Source of the DNA: Auanema rhodensis
Taxonomy: Eukaryota; Nematoda; Chromadorea; Rhabditida; Rhabditidae
Reading direction: 5' to 3'
Assembly (NCBI GenBank): GCA_964057225.1
Contig: OZ059897.1
Span: forward strand, 17,546,001 to 17,610,000
Length of the DNA: 64,000 bases
The translations under genes were made by a program, and so were the position numbers. Below, piece after piece: positions 40,701-55,099 of this stretch. How positions within the stretch are numbered: position 1 is the first letter of the stretch; each line of letters begins with the position of its first letter. Below the pieces are notes generated by a model. That model was not told where the DNA came from. It did not search any database and saw only the letters and a list, made by a program, of their open reading frames with translations.

Positions 40701-42463
40701 CATTGAGAAACGCTTAATACAAAAATTAGTTATGATCGTTTGAAAAATGATGCATTAGTGTATGTTGAGTTTCCATGTACACTCAACATTGCTTCCAAAA
40801 ACATTTTGACAAAAATTTTTTCGAAAAATTTCAAGATAATTTAGCAAAAAGTAGATGTTTTTAGATTCCTTTTTTCAAGGCAAAGACGATGGACAATGTT
40901 ATTCAACGAAAAAATTAATTCTTCAGGGTGAAAATCGAGGATATAAGTGTGAACTTATATCAGTTGATATCTCGGTGCATTTTTAAGCTAGCGCAAATCT
41001 GATAACACAGATCGACGTAGCTTAAAAATCCGCATCGAATGCACTATACTACATTGAGAAACGCTTAATACAAAAATTAGTTATGATCGTTTGAAAAATG
41101 ATGCATTAGTGTATGTTGAGTTTCCATGTACACTCAACATTGCTTCCAAAAACATTTTGACAAAAATTTTTTCGAAAAATTTCAAAATAATTTAGCAAAA
41201 AGTAGATGTTTTTAGATTCCTTTTTTCAAGGCAAAGACGATGGACAATGTTATTCAACGAAAAAATTAATTCTTCAGGGTGAAAATCGAGGATATAAGTG
41301 TGAACTTATATCAGTTGATATCTCGGTGCATTTTTAAGCTAGCGCAAATCTGATAACACAGATCGACGTAGCTTAAAAATCCGCATCGAATGCACTATAC
41401 TACATTGAGAAACGCTTAATACAAAAATTAGTTATGATCGTTTGAAAAATGATGCATTAGTGTATGTTGAGTTTCCATGTACACTCAACATTGCTTCCAA
41501 AAACATTTTGACAAAAATTTTTTCGAAAAATTTCAAAATAATTTAGCAAAAAGTAGATGTTTTTAGATTCCTTTTTTCAAGGCAAAGACGATGGACAATG
41601 TTATTCAACGAAAAAATTAATTCTTCAGGGTGAAAATCGAGGATATAAGTGTGAACTTATATCAGTTGATATCTCGGTGCATTTTTAAGCTAGCGCAAAT
41701 CTGATAACACAGATCGACGTAGCTTGAAAATCCGCATCGAATGCACTATACTACATTGAGAAACGCTTAATACAAAAATTAGTTATGATCGTTTGAAAAA
41801 TGATGCATTAGTGTATGTTGAGTTTCCATGTACACTCAACATTGCTTCCAAAAACATTTTGACAAAATTTTTTTCGAAAAATTTCAAAATAATTTAGCAA
41901 AAAGTAGATGTTTTTAGATTCCTTTTTTCAAGGCAAAGACGATGGACAATGTTATTCAACGAAAAAAACAATTCTTCAGGGTGAAAATCGAGGATATAAG
42001 TGTGAACTTATATCAGTTGATATATCGGTGCATTTTTAAGCTAGCGCAAATCTGATAACACAGATCGACGCAGCTTAAAAATCCGCATCGAATGCACTAT
42101 ACTACATTGGGAAACGCTTGATACAAAAATTAGTTCTGATCGTTTGAAAAATGATGCATTAGTGTATGTTGAGTTTCCATGTACACTCAACATTGCTTCC
42201 AAAAACATTTTGACAAAAATTTTTTCGAAAAATTTCAAAATAATTTAGCAAAAAGTAGATGTTTTTAGATTCCTTTTTTCAAGGCAAAGACGATGGACAA
42301 TGTTATTCAACGAAAAAATTTATTCTTCAGGGTGAAAATCGAGGATATAAGTGTGAACTTATATCAGTTGATATCTCGGTGCATTTTTAAGCTAGCGCAA
42401 ATCTGATAACACAGATCGACGCAGCTTAAAAATCCGCATCGAATGCACTATACTACATTGAGA
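28775..42463 (+). repeat. Large tandem duplication, copy 1 (units 82-120, 39 monomers)
   Basis: Rare private marks here reappear downstream at exact multiples of 351 bp. GTAA with GATAAAACAG (29,774) recurs at 43,463 and GAACATCG (31,456) at 45,145, both offset by 39 units. CATAAAC (36,586), CAATGAAA (37,046) and AAGTTAGC (37,478) recur at an offset of 34 units. CATCAG (unit 113), GTGTATT (114) and A107T (119) also recur. Copy 1 contains an extra 5-mer (units 97-101) and one extra monomer (117). The left boundary is uncertain by part of a monomer. Confidence 0.88.
34040..35794 (+). repeat. 5-mer internal duplication (units 97-101)
   Basis: Units 97-99 and 102-104 match in order: A8G+A24C; AATTGAGG with TATTGG; then T6C with CATAAAC (34,831 and 36,586, 1,755 bp apart). 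Units 100 and 101 separate them and resemble units 94 and 96. The second large copy holds one instance, so either copy 1 gained five monomers or copy 2 lost them. Confidence 0.85.
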
Positions 42464-45400
42464 AACGCTTAATACAAAAATTAGTTATGATCGTTTGAAA
42501 AATGATGCATTAGTGTATGTTGAGTTTCCATGTACACTCAACATTGCTTCCAAAAACATTTTGACAAAAATTTTTTCGAAAAATTTCAAGATAATTTAGC
42601 AAAAAGTAGATGTTTTTAGATTCCTTTTTTCAAGGCAAAGACGATGGACAATGTTATTCAACGAAAAAATTAATTCTTCAGGGTGAAAATCGAGGATATA
42701 AGTGTGAACTTATATCAGTTGATATCTCGGTGCATTTTTAAGCTAGCGCAAATCTGATAACACAGATCGACGCAGCTTAAAAATCCGCATCGAATGCACT
42801 ATACTACATTGAGAAACGCTTAATACAAAAATTAGTTATGATCGTTTGAAAAATGATGCATTAGTGTATGTTGAGTTTCCATGTACACTCAACATTGCTT
42901 CCAAAAACATTTTGACAAAAATTTTTTCGAAAAATTTCAAGATAATTTAGCAAAAAGTAGATGTTTTTAGATTCCTTTTTTCAAGGCAAAGACGATGGAC
43001 AATGTTATTCAACGAAAAAATTAATTCTTCAGGGTGAAAATCGAGGATATAAGTGTGAACTTATATCAGTTGATATCTCGGTGCATTTTTAAGCTAGCGC
43101 AAATCTGATAACACAGATCGACGCAGCTTAAAAATCCGCATCGAATGCACTATACTACATTGAGAAACGCTTAATACAAAAATTAGTTATAATCGTTTGA
43201 AAAATGATGCATTAGTGTATGTTGAGTTTCCATGTACACTCAACATTGCTTCCAAAAACATTTTGACAAAAATTTTTTCGAAAAATTTCAAGATAATTTA
43301 GCGAAAAGTAGATGTTTTTAGATTCCTTTTTTCAAGGCAAAGACGATGGACAATGTTATTCAACGAAAAAAGTAATTCTTCAGGGTGAAAATCGAGGATA
43401 TAAGTGTGAACTTATATCAGTTGATATCTCGGTGCATTTTTAAGCTAGCGCAAATCTGATAAAACAGATCGACGCAGCTTAAAAATCCGCATCGAATGCA
43501 CTATACTACATTGAGAAACGCTTAATACAAAAATTAGTTATGATCGTTTGAAAAATGATGCATTAGTGTATGTTGAGTTTCCATGTACACTCAACATTGC
43601 TTCCAAAAACATTTTGACAAAAATTTTTTCGAAAAATTTCAAAATAATTTAGCAAAAAGTAGATGTTTTTAGATTCCTTTTTTCAAGGCAAAGACGATGG
43701 ACAATGTTATTCAACGAAAAAATTTATTCTTCAGGGTGAAAATCGAGGATATAAGTGTGAACTTATATCAGTTGATATCTCGGTGCATTTTTAAGCTAGC
43801 GCAAATCTGATAACACAGATCGACGCAGCTTAAAAATCCGCATCGAATGCACTATACTACATTGAGAAACGCTTAATACAAAAATTAGTTATGATCGTTT
43901 GAAAAATGATGCATTAGTGTATGTTGAGTTTCCATGTACACTCAACATTGCTTCCAAAAACATTTTGACAAAAATTTTTTCGAAAAATTTCAAGATAATT
44001 TAGCAAAAAGTAGATGTTTTTAGATTCCTTTTTTCAAGGCAAAGACGATGGACAATGTTATTCAACGAAAAAATTAATTCTTCAGGGTGAAAATCGAGGA
44101 TATAAGTGTGAACTTATATCAGTTGATATCTCGGTGCATTTTTAAGCTAGCGCAAGTCTGATAACACAGATCGACGCAGCTTAAAAATCCGCATCGAATG
44201 CACTATACTACATTGAGAAACGCTTAATACAAAAATTAGTTATGATCGTTTGAAAAATGATGCATTAGTGTATGTTGAGTTTCCATGTACACTCAACATT
44301 GCTTCCAAAAACATTTTGACAAAAATTTTTTCGAAAAATTTCAAGATAATTTAGCAAAAAGTAGATGTTTTTAGATTCCTTTTTTCAAGGCAAAGACGAT
44401 GGACAATGTTATTCAACGAAAAAATTAATTCTTCAGGGTGAAAATCGAGGATATAAGTGTGAACTTATATCAGTTGATATCTCGGTGCATTTTTAAGCTA
44501 GCGCAAGTCTGATAACACAGATCGACGCAGCTTAAAAATCCGCATCGAATGCACTATACTACATTGAGAAACGCTTAATACAAAAATTAGTTATGATCGT
44601 TTGAAAAATGATTCATTAGTGTATGTTGAGTTTCCATGTACACTCAACATTGCTTCCAAAAACATTTTGACAAAACTTTTTTCGAAAAATTTCAAGATAA
44701 TTTAGCAAAAAGTAGATGTTTTTAGATTCCTTTTTTCAAGGCAAAGACGATGGACAATGTTATTCAACGAAAAAATTAATTCTTCAGGGTGAAAATCGAG
44801 GATATAAGTGTGAACTTATATCAGTTGATATCTCGGTGCATTTTTAAGCTAGCGCAAGTCTGATAACACAGATCGACGCAGCTTAAAAATCCGCATCGAA
44901 TGCACTATACTACATTGAGAAACGCTTGATACAAAAATTAGTTATGATCGTTTGAAAAATGATGCATTAGTGTATGTTGAGTTTCCATGTACACTCAACA
45001 TTGCTTCCAAAAACATTTTGACAAAAATTTTTTCGAAAAATTTCAAAATAATTTAGCAAAAAGTAGATGTTTTTAGATTCCTTTTTTCAAGGCAAAGACG
45101 ATGGACAATGTTATTCAACGAAAAAATTTATTCTTCAGGGTGAACATCGAGGATATAAGTGTGAACTTATATCAGTTGATATCTCGGTGCATTTTTAAGC
45201 TAGCGCAAATCTGATAACACAGATCGACGCAGCTTAAAAATCCGCATCGAATGCACTATACTACATTGAGAAACGCTTAATACAAAAATTAGTTATGATC
45301 GTTTGAAAAATGATGCATTAGTGTATGTTGAGTTTCCATGTACACTCAACATTGCTTCCAAAAACATTTTGACAAAAATTTTTTCGAAAAATTTCAAAAT

Positions 45401-48400
45401 ATTTTAGCAAAAAGTAGATGTTTTTAGATTCCTTTTTTCACGGCAAAGACGATGGACAATGTTATTCAACGAAAAAAACAATTCTTCAGGGTGAAAATCG
45501 AGGATATAAGTGTGAACTTATATCAGTTGATATATCGGTGCATTTTTAAGCTAGCGCAAATCTGATAACACAGATCGACGCAGCTTAAAAATCCGCATCG
45601 AATGCACTATACTACATTGAGAAACGCTTAATACAAAAATTAGTTATGATCGTTTGAAAAATGATGCATTAGTGTATGTTGAGTTTCCATGTACACTCAA
45701 CATTGCTTCCAAAAACATTTTGACAAAAATTTTTTCGAAAAATTTCAAGATAATTTAGCAAAAAGTAGATGTTTTTAGATTCCTTTTTTCAAGGCAAAGA
45801 CGATGGACAATGTTATTCAACGAAAAAATTAATTCTTCAGGGTGAAAATCGAGGATATAAGTGTGAACTTATATCAATTGATATCTCGGTGCATTTTTAA
45901 GCTAGCGCAAATCTGATAACACAGATCGACGCAGCTTAAAAATCCGCATCGAATGCACTATACTACATTGAGAAACGCTTAATACAAAAATTAGTTATGA
46001 TCGTTTGAAAAATGATGCATTAGTGTATGTTGAGTTTCCATGTACACTCAACATTGCTTCCAAAAACATTTTGACAAAAATTTTTTCGAAAAATTTCAAG
46101 ATAATTTAGCGAAAAGTAGATGTTTTTAGATTCCTTTTTTCAAGGCAAAGACGATGGACAATGTTATTCAACGAAAAAATTAATTCTTCAGGGTGAAAAT
46201 CGAGGATATAAGTGTGAACTTATATCAGTTGATATCTCGGTGCATTTTTAAGCTAGCGCAAATCTGATAACACAGATCGACGCAGCTTAAAAATCCGCAT
46301 CGAATGCACTATACTACATTGAGAAACGCTTAATACAAAAATTAGTTATGATCGTTTGAAAAATGATGCATTAGTGTATGTTGAGTTTCCATGTACACTC
46401 AACATTGCTTCCAAAAACATTTTGACAAAACTTTTTTCGAAAAATTTCAAGATAATTTAGCAAAAAGTAGATGTTTTTAGATTCCTTTTTTCAAGGCAAA
46501 GACGATGGACAATGTTATTCAACGAAAAAATTAATTCTCCAGGGTGAAAATCGAGGATATAAGTGTGAACTTATATCAGTTGATATCTCGGTGCATTTTT
46601 AAGCTAGCGCAAATCTGATAACACAGATCGACGCAGCTTAAAAATCCGCATCGAATGCACTATACTACATTGAGAAACGCTTAATACAAAAATTAGTTAT
46701 GATCGTTTGAAAAATGATGCATTAGTGTATGTTGAGTTTCCATGTACACTCAACATTGCTTCCAAAAACATTTTGACAAAAATTTTTTCGAAAAATTTCA
46801 AAATAATTTAGCGAAAAGTAGATGTTTTTAGATTCCTTTTTTCAAGGCAAAGACGATGGACAATGTTATTCAACGAAAAAATTTATTCTTCAGGGTGAAA
46901 ATCGAGGATATAAGTGTGAACTTATATCAGTTGATATATCGGTGCATTTTTAAGCTAGCGCAAATCTGATAACACAGATCGACGCAGCTTAAAAATCTGC
47001 ATCGAATGCACTATACTACATTGAGAAACGCTTAATACAAAAATTAGTTATGATCGTTTGAAAAATGATTCATTAGTGTATGTTGAGTTTCCATGTACAC
47101 TCAACATTGCTTCCAAAAACATTTTGACAAAACTTTTTTCGAAAAATTTCAAGATAATTTAGCAAAAAGTAGATGTTTTTAGATTCCTTTTTTCAAGGCA
47201 AAGACGATGGACAATGTTATTCAACGAAAAAATTAATTCTCCAGGGTGAAAATCGAGGATATAAGTGTGAACTTATATCAGTTGATATCTCGGTGCATTT
47301 TTAAGCTAGCGCAAATCTGATAACACAGATCGACGCAGCTTAAAAATCCGCATCGAATGCACTATACTACATTGAGAAACGCTTAATACAAAAATTAGTT
47401 ATGATCGTTTGAAAAATGATGCATTAGTGTATGTTGAGTTTCCATGTACACTCAACATTGCTTCCAAAAACATTTTGACAAAAATTTTTTCGAAAAATTT
47501 CAAAATAATTTAGCGAAAAGTAGATGTTTTTAGATTCCTTTTTTCAAGGCAAAGACGATGGACAATGTTATTCAACGAAAAAATTTATTCTTCAGGGTGA
47601 AAATCGAGGATATAAGTGTGAACTTATATCAGTTGATATCTCGGTGCATTTTTAAGCTAGCGCAAATCTGATAACACAGATCGACGCAGCTTAAAAATCC
47701 GCATCGAATGCACTATACTACATTGAGAAACGCTTGATACAAAAATTAGTTCTGATCGTTTGAAAAATGATGCATTAGTGTATGTTGAGTTTCCATGTAC
47801 ACTCAACTTTGCTTCCAAAAACATTTTGACAAAAATTTTTTCGAAAAATTTCAAGATAATTTAGCAAAAAGTAGATGTTTTTAGATTCCTTTTTTCAAGG
47901 CAAAGACGATGGACAATGTTATTCAACGAAAAAATTAATTCTTCAGGGTGAAAATCGAGGATATAAGTGTGAACTTATATCAGTTGATATCTCGGTGCAT
48001 TTTTAAGCTAGCGCAAATCTGATAACACAGATCGACGCAGCTTAAAAATCCGCATCGAATGCACTATACTACATTGAGAAACGCTTAATACAAAAATTAG
48101 TTATGATCGTTTGAAAAATGATGCATTAGTGTATGTTGAGTTTCCATGTACACTCAACATTGCTTCCAAAAACATTTTGACAAAAATTTTTTCGAAAAAT
48201 TTCAAAATAATTTAGCAAAAAGTAGATGTTTTTAGATTCCTTTTTTCAAGGCAAAGACGATGGACAATGTTATTCAACGAAAAAATTTATTCTTCAGGGT
48301 GAAAATTGAGGATATAAGTGTGAACTTATATCAGTTGATATATTGGTGCATTTTTAAGCTAGCGCAAATCTGATAACACAGATCGACGCAGCTTAAAAAT

Positions 48401-51400
48401 CCGCATCGAATGCACTATACTACATTGAGAAACGCCTAATACAAAAATTAGTTATGATCGTTTGAAAAATGATGCATTAGTGTATGTTGAGTTTCCATGT
48501 ACACTCAACATTGCTTCCATAAACATTTTGACAAAAATTTTTTCGAAAAATTTCAAAATAATTTAGCAAAAAGTAGATGTTTTTAGATTCCTTTTTTCAA
48601 GGCAAAGACGATGGACAATGTTATTCAACGAAAAAATTTATTCTTCAGGGTGAAAATCGAGGATATAAGTGTGAACTTATATCAGTTGATATATCGGTGC
48701 ATTTTTAAGCTAGCGCAAATCTGATAACACAGATCGACGCAGCTTAAAAATCCGCATCGAATGCACTATACTACATTGAGAAACGCTTAATACAAAAATT
48801 AGTTATGATCGTTTGAAAAATGATGCATTAGTGTATGTTGAGTTTCCATGTACACTCAACATTGCTTCCAAAAACATTTTGACAAAAATTTTTTCGAAAA
48901 ATTTCAAGATAATTTAGCAAAAAGTAGATGTTTTTAGATTCCTTTTTTCAAGGCAAAGACGATGGACAATGTTATTCAATGAAAAAATTAATTCTTCAGG
49001 GTGAAAATCGAGGATATAAGTGTGAACTTATATCAGTTGATATCTCGGTGCATTTTTAAGCTAGCGCAAATCTGATAACACAGATCGACGCAGCTTAAAA
49101 ATCCGCATCGAATGCACTATACTACATTGAGAAACGCTTAATACAAAAATTAGTTATGATCGTTTGAAAAATGATGCATTAGTGTATGTTGAGTTTCCAT
49201 GTACACTCAACATTGCTTCCAAAAACATTTTGACAAAAATTTTTTCGAAAAATTTCAAAATAATTTAGCAAAAAGTAGATGTTTTTAGATTCCTTTTTTC
49301 AAGGCAAAGACGATGGACAATGTTATTCAACGAAAAAAACAATTCTTCAGGGTGAAAATCGAGGATATAAGTGTGAACTTATATCAGTTGATATATCGGT
49401 GCATTTTTAAGTTAGCGCAAATCTGATAACACAGATCGACGCAGCTTAAAAATCCGCATCGAATGCACTATACTACATTGAGAAACGCTTAATACAAAAA
49501 TTAGTTATGATCGTTTGAAAAATGATGCATTAGTGTATGTTGAGTTTCCATGTACACTCAACATTGCTTCCAAAAACATTTTGACAAAAATTTTTTCGAA
49601 AAATTTCAAAATAATTTAGCAAAAAGTAGATGTTTTTAGATTCCTTTTTTCAAGGCAAAGACGATGGACAATGTTATTCAACGAAAAAATTAATTCTTCA
49701 GGGTGAAAATCGAGGATATAAGTGTGAACTTATATCAGTTGATATCTCGGTGCATTTTTAAGCTAGCGCAAGTCTGATAACACAGATCGACGCAGCTTAA
49801 AAATCCGCATCGAATGCACTATACTACATTGAGAAACGCTTGATTTAAAAATTAGTTATGATCGTTTGAAAAATGATGCATTAGTGTATGTTGAGTTTCC
49901 ATGTACACTCAACATTGCTTCCAAAAACATTTTGACAAAAATTTTTTCGAAAAATTTCAAAATAATTTAGCAAAAAGTAGATGTTTTTAGATTCCTTTTT
50001 TCAAGGCAAAGACGATGGACAATGTTATTCAACGAAAAAAACAATTCTTCAGGGTGAAAATCGAGGATATAAGTGTGAACTTATATCAGTTGATATATCG
50101 GTGCATTTTTAAGCTAGCGCAAATCTGATAACACAGATCGACGCAGCTTAAAAATCCGCATCGAATGCACTATACTACATTGAGAAACGCTTAATACAAA
50201 AATTAGTTATGATCGTTTGAAAAATGATGCATTAGTGTATGTTGAGTTTCCATGTACACTCAACATTGCTTCCAAAAACATTTTGACAAAAATTTTTTCG
50301 AAAAATTTCAAAATAATTTAGCAAAAAGTAGATGTTTTTAGATTCCTTTTTTCAAGGCAAAGACGATGGACAATGTTATTCAACGAAAAAAACAATTCTT
50401 CAGGGTGAAAATCGAGGATATAAGTGTGAACTTATATCAGTTGATATATCGGTGCATTTTTAAGCTAGCGCAAATCTGATAACACAGATCGACGCAGCTT
50501 AAAAATCCGCATCGAATGCACTATACTACATTGAGAAACGCTTGATACAAAAATTAGTTCTGATCGTTTGAAAAATGATGCATTAGTGTATGTTGAGTTT
50601 CCATGTACACTCAACATTGCTTCCAAAAACATTTTGACAAAAATTTTTTCGAAAAATTTCAAGATAATTTAGCAAAAAGTAGATGTTTTTAGATTCCTTT
50701 TTTCAAGGCAAAGACGATGGACAATGTTATTCAACGAAAAAATTTATTCTTCAGGGTGAAAATCGAGGATATAAGTGTGAACTTATATCAGTTGATATAT
50801 TGGTGCATTTTTAAGCTAGCGCAAATCTGATAACACAGATCGACGCAGCTTAAAAATCCGCATCGAATGCACTATACTACATTGAGAAACGCTTAATACA
50901 AAAATTAGTTATGATCGTTTGAAAAATGATGCATTAGTGTATGTTGAGTTTCCATGTACACTCAACATTGCTTCCAAAAACATTTTGACAAAAATTTTTT
51001 CGAAAAATTTCAAGATAATTTAGCAAAAAGTAGATGTTTTTAGATTCCTTTTTTCAAGGCAAAGACGATGGACAATGTTATTCAACGAAAAAAACAATTC
51101 TTCAGGGTGAAAATCGAGGATATAAGTGTGAACTTATATCAGTTGATATATCGGTGCATTTTTAAGCTAGCGCAAATCTGATAACACAGATCGACGCAGC
51201 TTAAAAATCCGCATCGAATGCACTATACTACATTGAGAAACGCTTGATACAAAAATTAGTTCTGATCGTTTGAAAAATGATGCATTAGTGTATGTTGAGT
51301 TTCCATGTACACTCAACATTGCTTCCAAAAACATTTTGACAAAAATTTTTTCGAAAAATTTCAAAATAATTTAGCAAAAAGTAGATGTTTTTAGATTCCT

Positions 51401-54046
51401 TTTTTCAAGGCAAAGACGATGGACAATGTTATTCAACGAAAAAATTTATTCTTCAGGGTGAAAATCGAGGATATAAGTGTGAACTTATATCAGTTGATAT
51501 CTCGGTGCATTTTTAAGCTAGCGCAAATCTGATAACACAGATCGACGCAGCTTAAAAATCCGCATCGAATGCACTATACTACATTGAGAAACGCTTAATA
51601 CAAAAATTAGTTATGATCGTTTGAAAAATGATGCATCAGTGTATGTTGAGTTTCCATGTACACTCAACATTGCTTCCAAAAACATTTTGACAAAACTTTT
51701 TTCGAAAAATTTCAAGATAATTTAGCAAAAAGTAGATGTTTTTAGATTCCTTTTTTCAAGGCAAAGACGATGGACAATGTTATTCAACGAAAAAAACAAT
51801 TCTTCAGGGTGAAAATCGAGGATATAAGTGTGAACTTATATCAGTTGATATATCGGTGCATTTTTAAGCTAGCGCAAATCTGATAACACAGATCGACGCA
51901 GCTTACAAATCCGCATCGAATGCACTATACTACATTGAGAAACGCTTAATACAAAAATTAGTTATGATCGTTTGAAAAATGATGCATTAGTGTATGTTGA
52001 GTTTCCATGTACACTCAACATTGCTTCCAAAAACATTTTGACAAAAATTTTTTCGAAAAATTTCAAAATAATTTAGCAAAAAGTAGATGTTTTTAGATTC
52101 CTTTTTTCAAGGCAAAGACGATGGACAATGTTATTCAACGAAAAAATTTATTCTTCAGGGTGAAAATCGAGGATATAAGTGTGAACTTATATCAGTTGAT
52201 ATCTCGGTGTATTTTTAAGCTAGCGCAAGTCTGATAACACAGATCGACGCAGCTTAAAAATCCGCATCGAATGCACTATACTACATTGAGAAACGCTTAA
52301 TACAAAAATTAGTTATGATCGTTTGAAAAATGATGCATTAGTGTATGTTGAGTTTCCATGTACACTCAACATTGCTTCCAAAAACATTTTGACAAAACTT
52401 TTTTCGAAAAATTTCAAGATAATTTAGCAAAAAGTAGATGTTTTTAGATTCCTTTTTTCAAGGCAAAGACGATGGACAATGTTATTCAACGAAAAAAACA
52501 ATTCTTCAGGGTGAAAATCGAGGATATAAGTGTGAACTTATATCAGTTGATATATCGGTGCATTTTTAAGCTAGCGCAAATCTGATAACACAGATCGACG
52601 CAGCTTACAAATCCGCATCGAATGCACTATACTACATTGAGAAACGCTTAATACAAAAATTAGTTATGATCGTTTGAAAAATGATGCATTAGTGTATGTT
52701 GAGTTTCCATGTACACTCAACATTGCTTCCAAAAACATTTTGACAAAAATTTTTTCGAAAAATTTCAAGATAATTTAGCAAAAAGTAGATGTTTTTAGAT
52801 TCCTTTTTTCAAGGCAAAGACGATGGACAATGTTATTCAACGAAAAAATTAATTCTTCAGGGTGAAAATCGAGGATATAAGTGTGAACTTATATCAGTTG
52901 ATATCTCGGTGCATTTTTAAGCTAGCGCAAATCTGATAACACAGATCGACGTAGCTTAAAAATCCGCATCGAATGCACTATACTACATTGAGAAACGCTT
53001 AATACAAAAATTAGTTATGATCGTTTGAAAAATGATGCATTAGTGTATGTTGAGTTTCCATGTACACTCAACATTGCTTCCAAAAACATTTTGACAAAAA
53101 TTTTTTCGAAAAATTTCAAAATAATTTAGCAAAAAGTAGATGTTTTTAGATTCCTTTTTTCAAGGCAAAGACGATGGACAATGTTATTCAACGAAAAAAT
53201 TAATTCTTCAGGGTGAAAATCGAGGATATAAGTGTGAACTTATATCAGTTGATATCTCGGTGCATTTTTAAGCTAGCGCAAATCTGATAACACAGATCGA
53301 CGTAGCTTGAAAATCCGCATCGAATGCACTATACTACATTGAGAAACGCTTAATACAAAAATTAGTTATGATCGTTTGAAAAATGATGCATTAGTGTATG
53401 TTGAGTTTCCATGTACACTCAACATTGCTTCCAAAAACATTTTGACAAAATTTTTTTCGAAAAATTTCAAAATAATTTAGCAAAAAGTAGATGTTTTTAG
53501 ATTCCTTTTTTCAAGGCAAAGACGATGGACAATGTTATTCAACGAAAAAAACAATTCTTCAGGGTGAAAATCGAGGATATAAGTGTGAACTTATATCAGT
53601 TGATATATCGGTGCATTTTTAAGCTAGCGCAAATCTGATAACACAGATCGACGCAGCTTAAAAATCCGCATCGAATGCACTATACTACATTGGGAAACGC
53701 TTGATACAAAAATTAGTTCTGATCGTTTGAAAAATGATGCATTAGTGTATGTTGAGTTTCCATGTACGCTCAACATTGCTTCCAAAAACATTTTGACAAA
53801 AATTTTTTCGAAAAATTTCAAAATAATTTAGCAAAAAGTAGATGTTTTTAGATTCCTTTTTTCAAGGCAAAGACGATGGACAATGTTATTCAACGAAAAA
53901 ATTTATTCTTCAGGGTGAAAATCGAGGATATAAGTGTGAACTTATATCAGTTGATATCTCGGTGCATTTTTAAGCTAGCGCAAATCTGATAACACAGATC
54001 GACGCAGCTTAAAAATCCGCATCGAATGCACTATACTACATTGAGA
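42464..54046 (+). repeat. Large tandem duplication, copy 2 (units 121-153, 33 monomers)
   Basis: This starts directly after copy 1 and follows it monomer by monomer: offset 39 units to unit 138, then 34 units after the missing 5-mer, then 33 after the missing counterpart of unit 117. It has its own changes: CTCAACTT in unit 136 (about 47,808), TGATTTAAAA in unit 142 (about 49,845) and A73G in unit 153. The right end merges into the 11-mer array. Confidence 0.88.
45911..46431. other. Patch of clustered differences between the large copies
   Basis: Within about 520 bp, copy 2 differs from copy 1 at four class sites: 289 in units 130 and 131 (A against G), position 8 in unit 132 (A against G) and position 107 in unit 132 (C against A). 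The flanking units match almost perfectly over several kilobases. All four are alleles common elsewhere in the array, which fits a short gene-conversion tract in one of the copies. The counterpart is 32,222-32,742. Confidence 0.6.
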
Positions 54047-55099
54047 AACGCTTAATACAAAAATTAGTTATGATCGTTTGAAAAATGATGCATTAGTGTA
54101 TGTTGAGTTTCCATGTACACTCAACATTGCTTCCAAAAACATTTTGACAAAAATTTTTTCGAAAAATTTCAAGATAATTTAGCAAAAAGTAGATGTTTTT
54201 AGATTCCTTTTTTCAAGGCAAAGACGATGGACAATGTTATTCAACGAAAAAATTAATTCTTCAGGGTGAAAATCGAGGATATAAGTGTGAACTTATATCA
54301 GTTGATATCTCGGTGCATTTTTAAGCTAGCGCAAATCTGATAACACAGATCGACGTAGCTTAAAAATCCGCATCGAATGCACTATACTACATTGAGAAAC
54401 GCTTAATACAAAAATTAGTTATGATCGTTTGAAAAATGATGCATTAGTGTATGTTGAGTTTCCATGTACACTCAACATTGCTTCCAAAAACATTTTGACA
54501 AAAATTTTTTCGAAAAATTTCAAAATAATTTAGCAAAAAGTAGATGTTTTTAGATTCCTTTTTTCAAGGCAAAGACGATGGACAATGTTATTCAACGAAA
54601 AAATTAATTCTTCAGGGTGAAAATCGAGGATATAAGTGTGAACTTATATCAGTTGATATCTCGGTGCATTTTTAAGCTAGCGCAAATCTGATAACACAGA
54701 TCGACGTAGCTTAAAAATCCGCATCGAATGCACTATACTACATTGAGAAACGCTTAATACAAAAATTAGTTATGATCGTTTGAAAAATGATGCATTAGTG
54801 TATGTTGAGTTTCCATGTACACTCAACATTGCTTCCAAAAACATTTTGACAAAAATTTTTTCGAAAAATTTCAAAATAATTTAGCAAAAAGTAGATGTTT
54901 TTAGATTCCTTTTTTCAAGGCAAAGACGATGGACAATGTTATTCAACGAAAAAAACAATTCTTCAGGGTGAAAATCGAGGATATAAGTGTGAACTTATAT
55001 CAGTTGATATATCGGTGCATTTTTAAGCTAGCGCAAATCTGATAACACAGATCGACGCAGCTTAAAAATCCGCATCGAATGCACTATACTACATTGAGA
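51239..55099 (+). repeat. 11-mer HOR copy 1 (units 146-156), 3,861 bp
   Basis: The order is: A8G+A24C/TTTA; CATCAG with A107C and A317C; GTGTATT with A289G; A107C/A317C; C310T; C310T+A316G; A107T ending GGG; A8G+A24C with TACGCTC; C310T; C310T; ACAA. The same eleven follow immediately. The first seven monomers also match units 112-116 and 118-119 further left, so the 11-mer was assembled from copy 2 of the large duplication. Confidence 0.9.
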
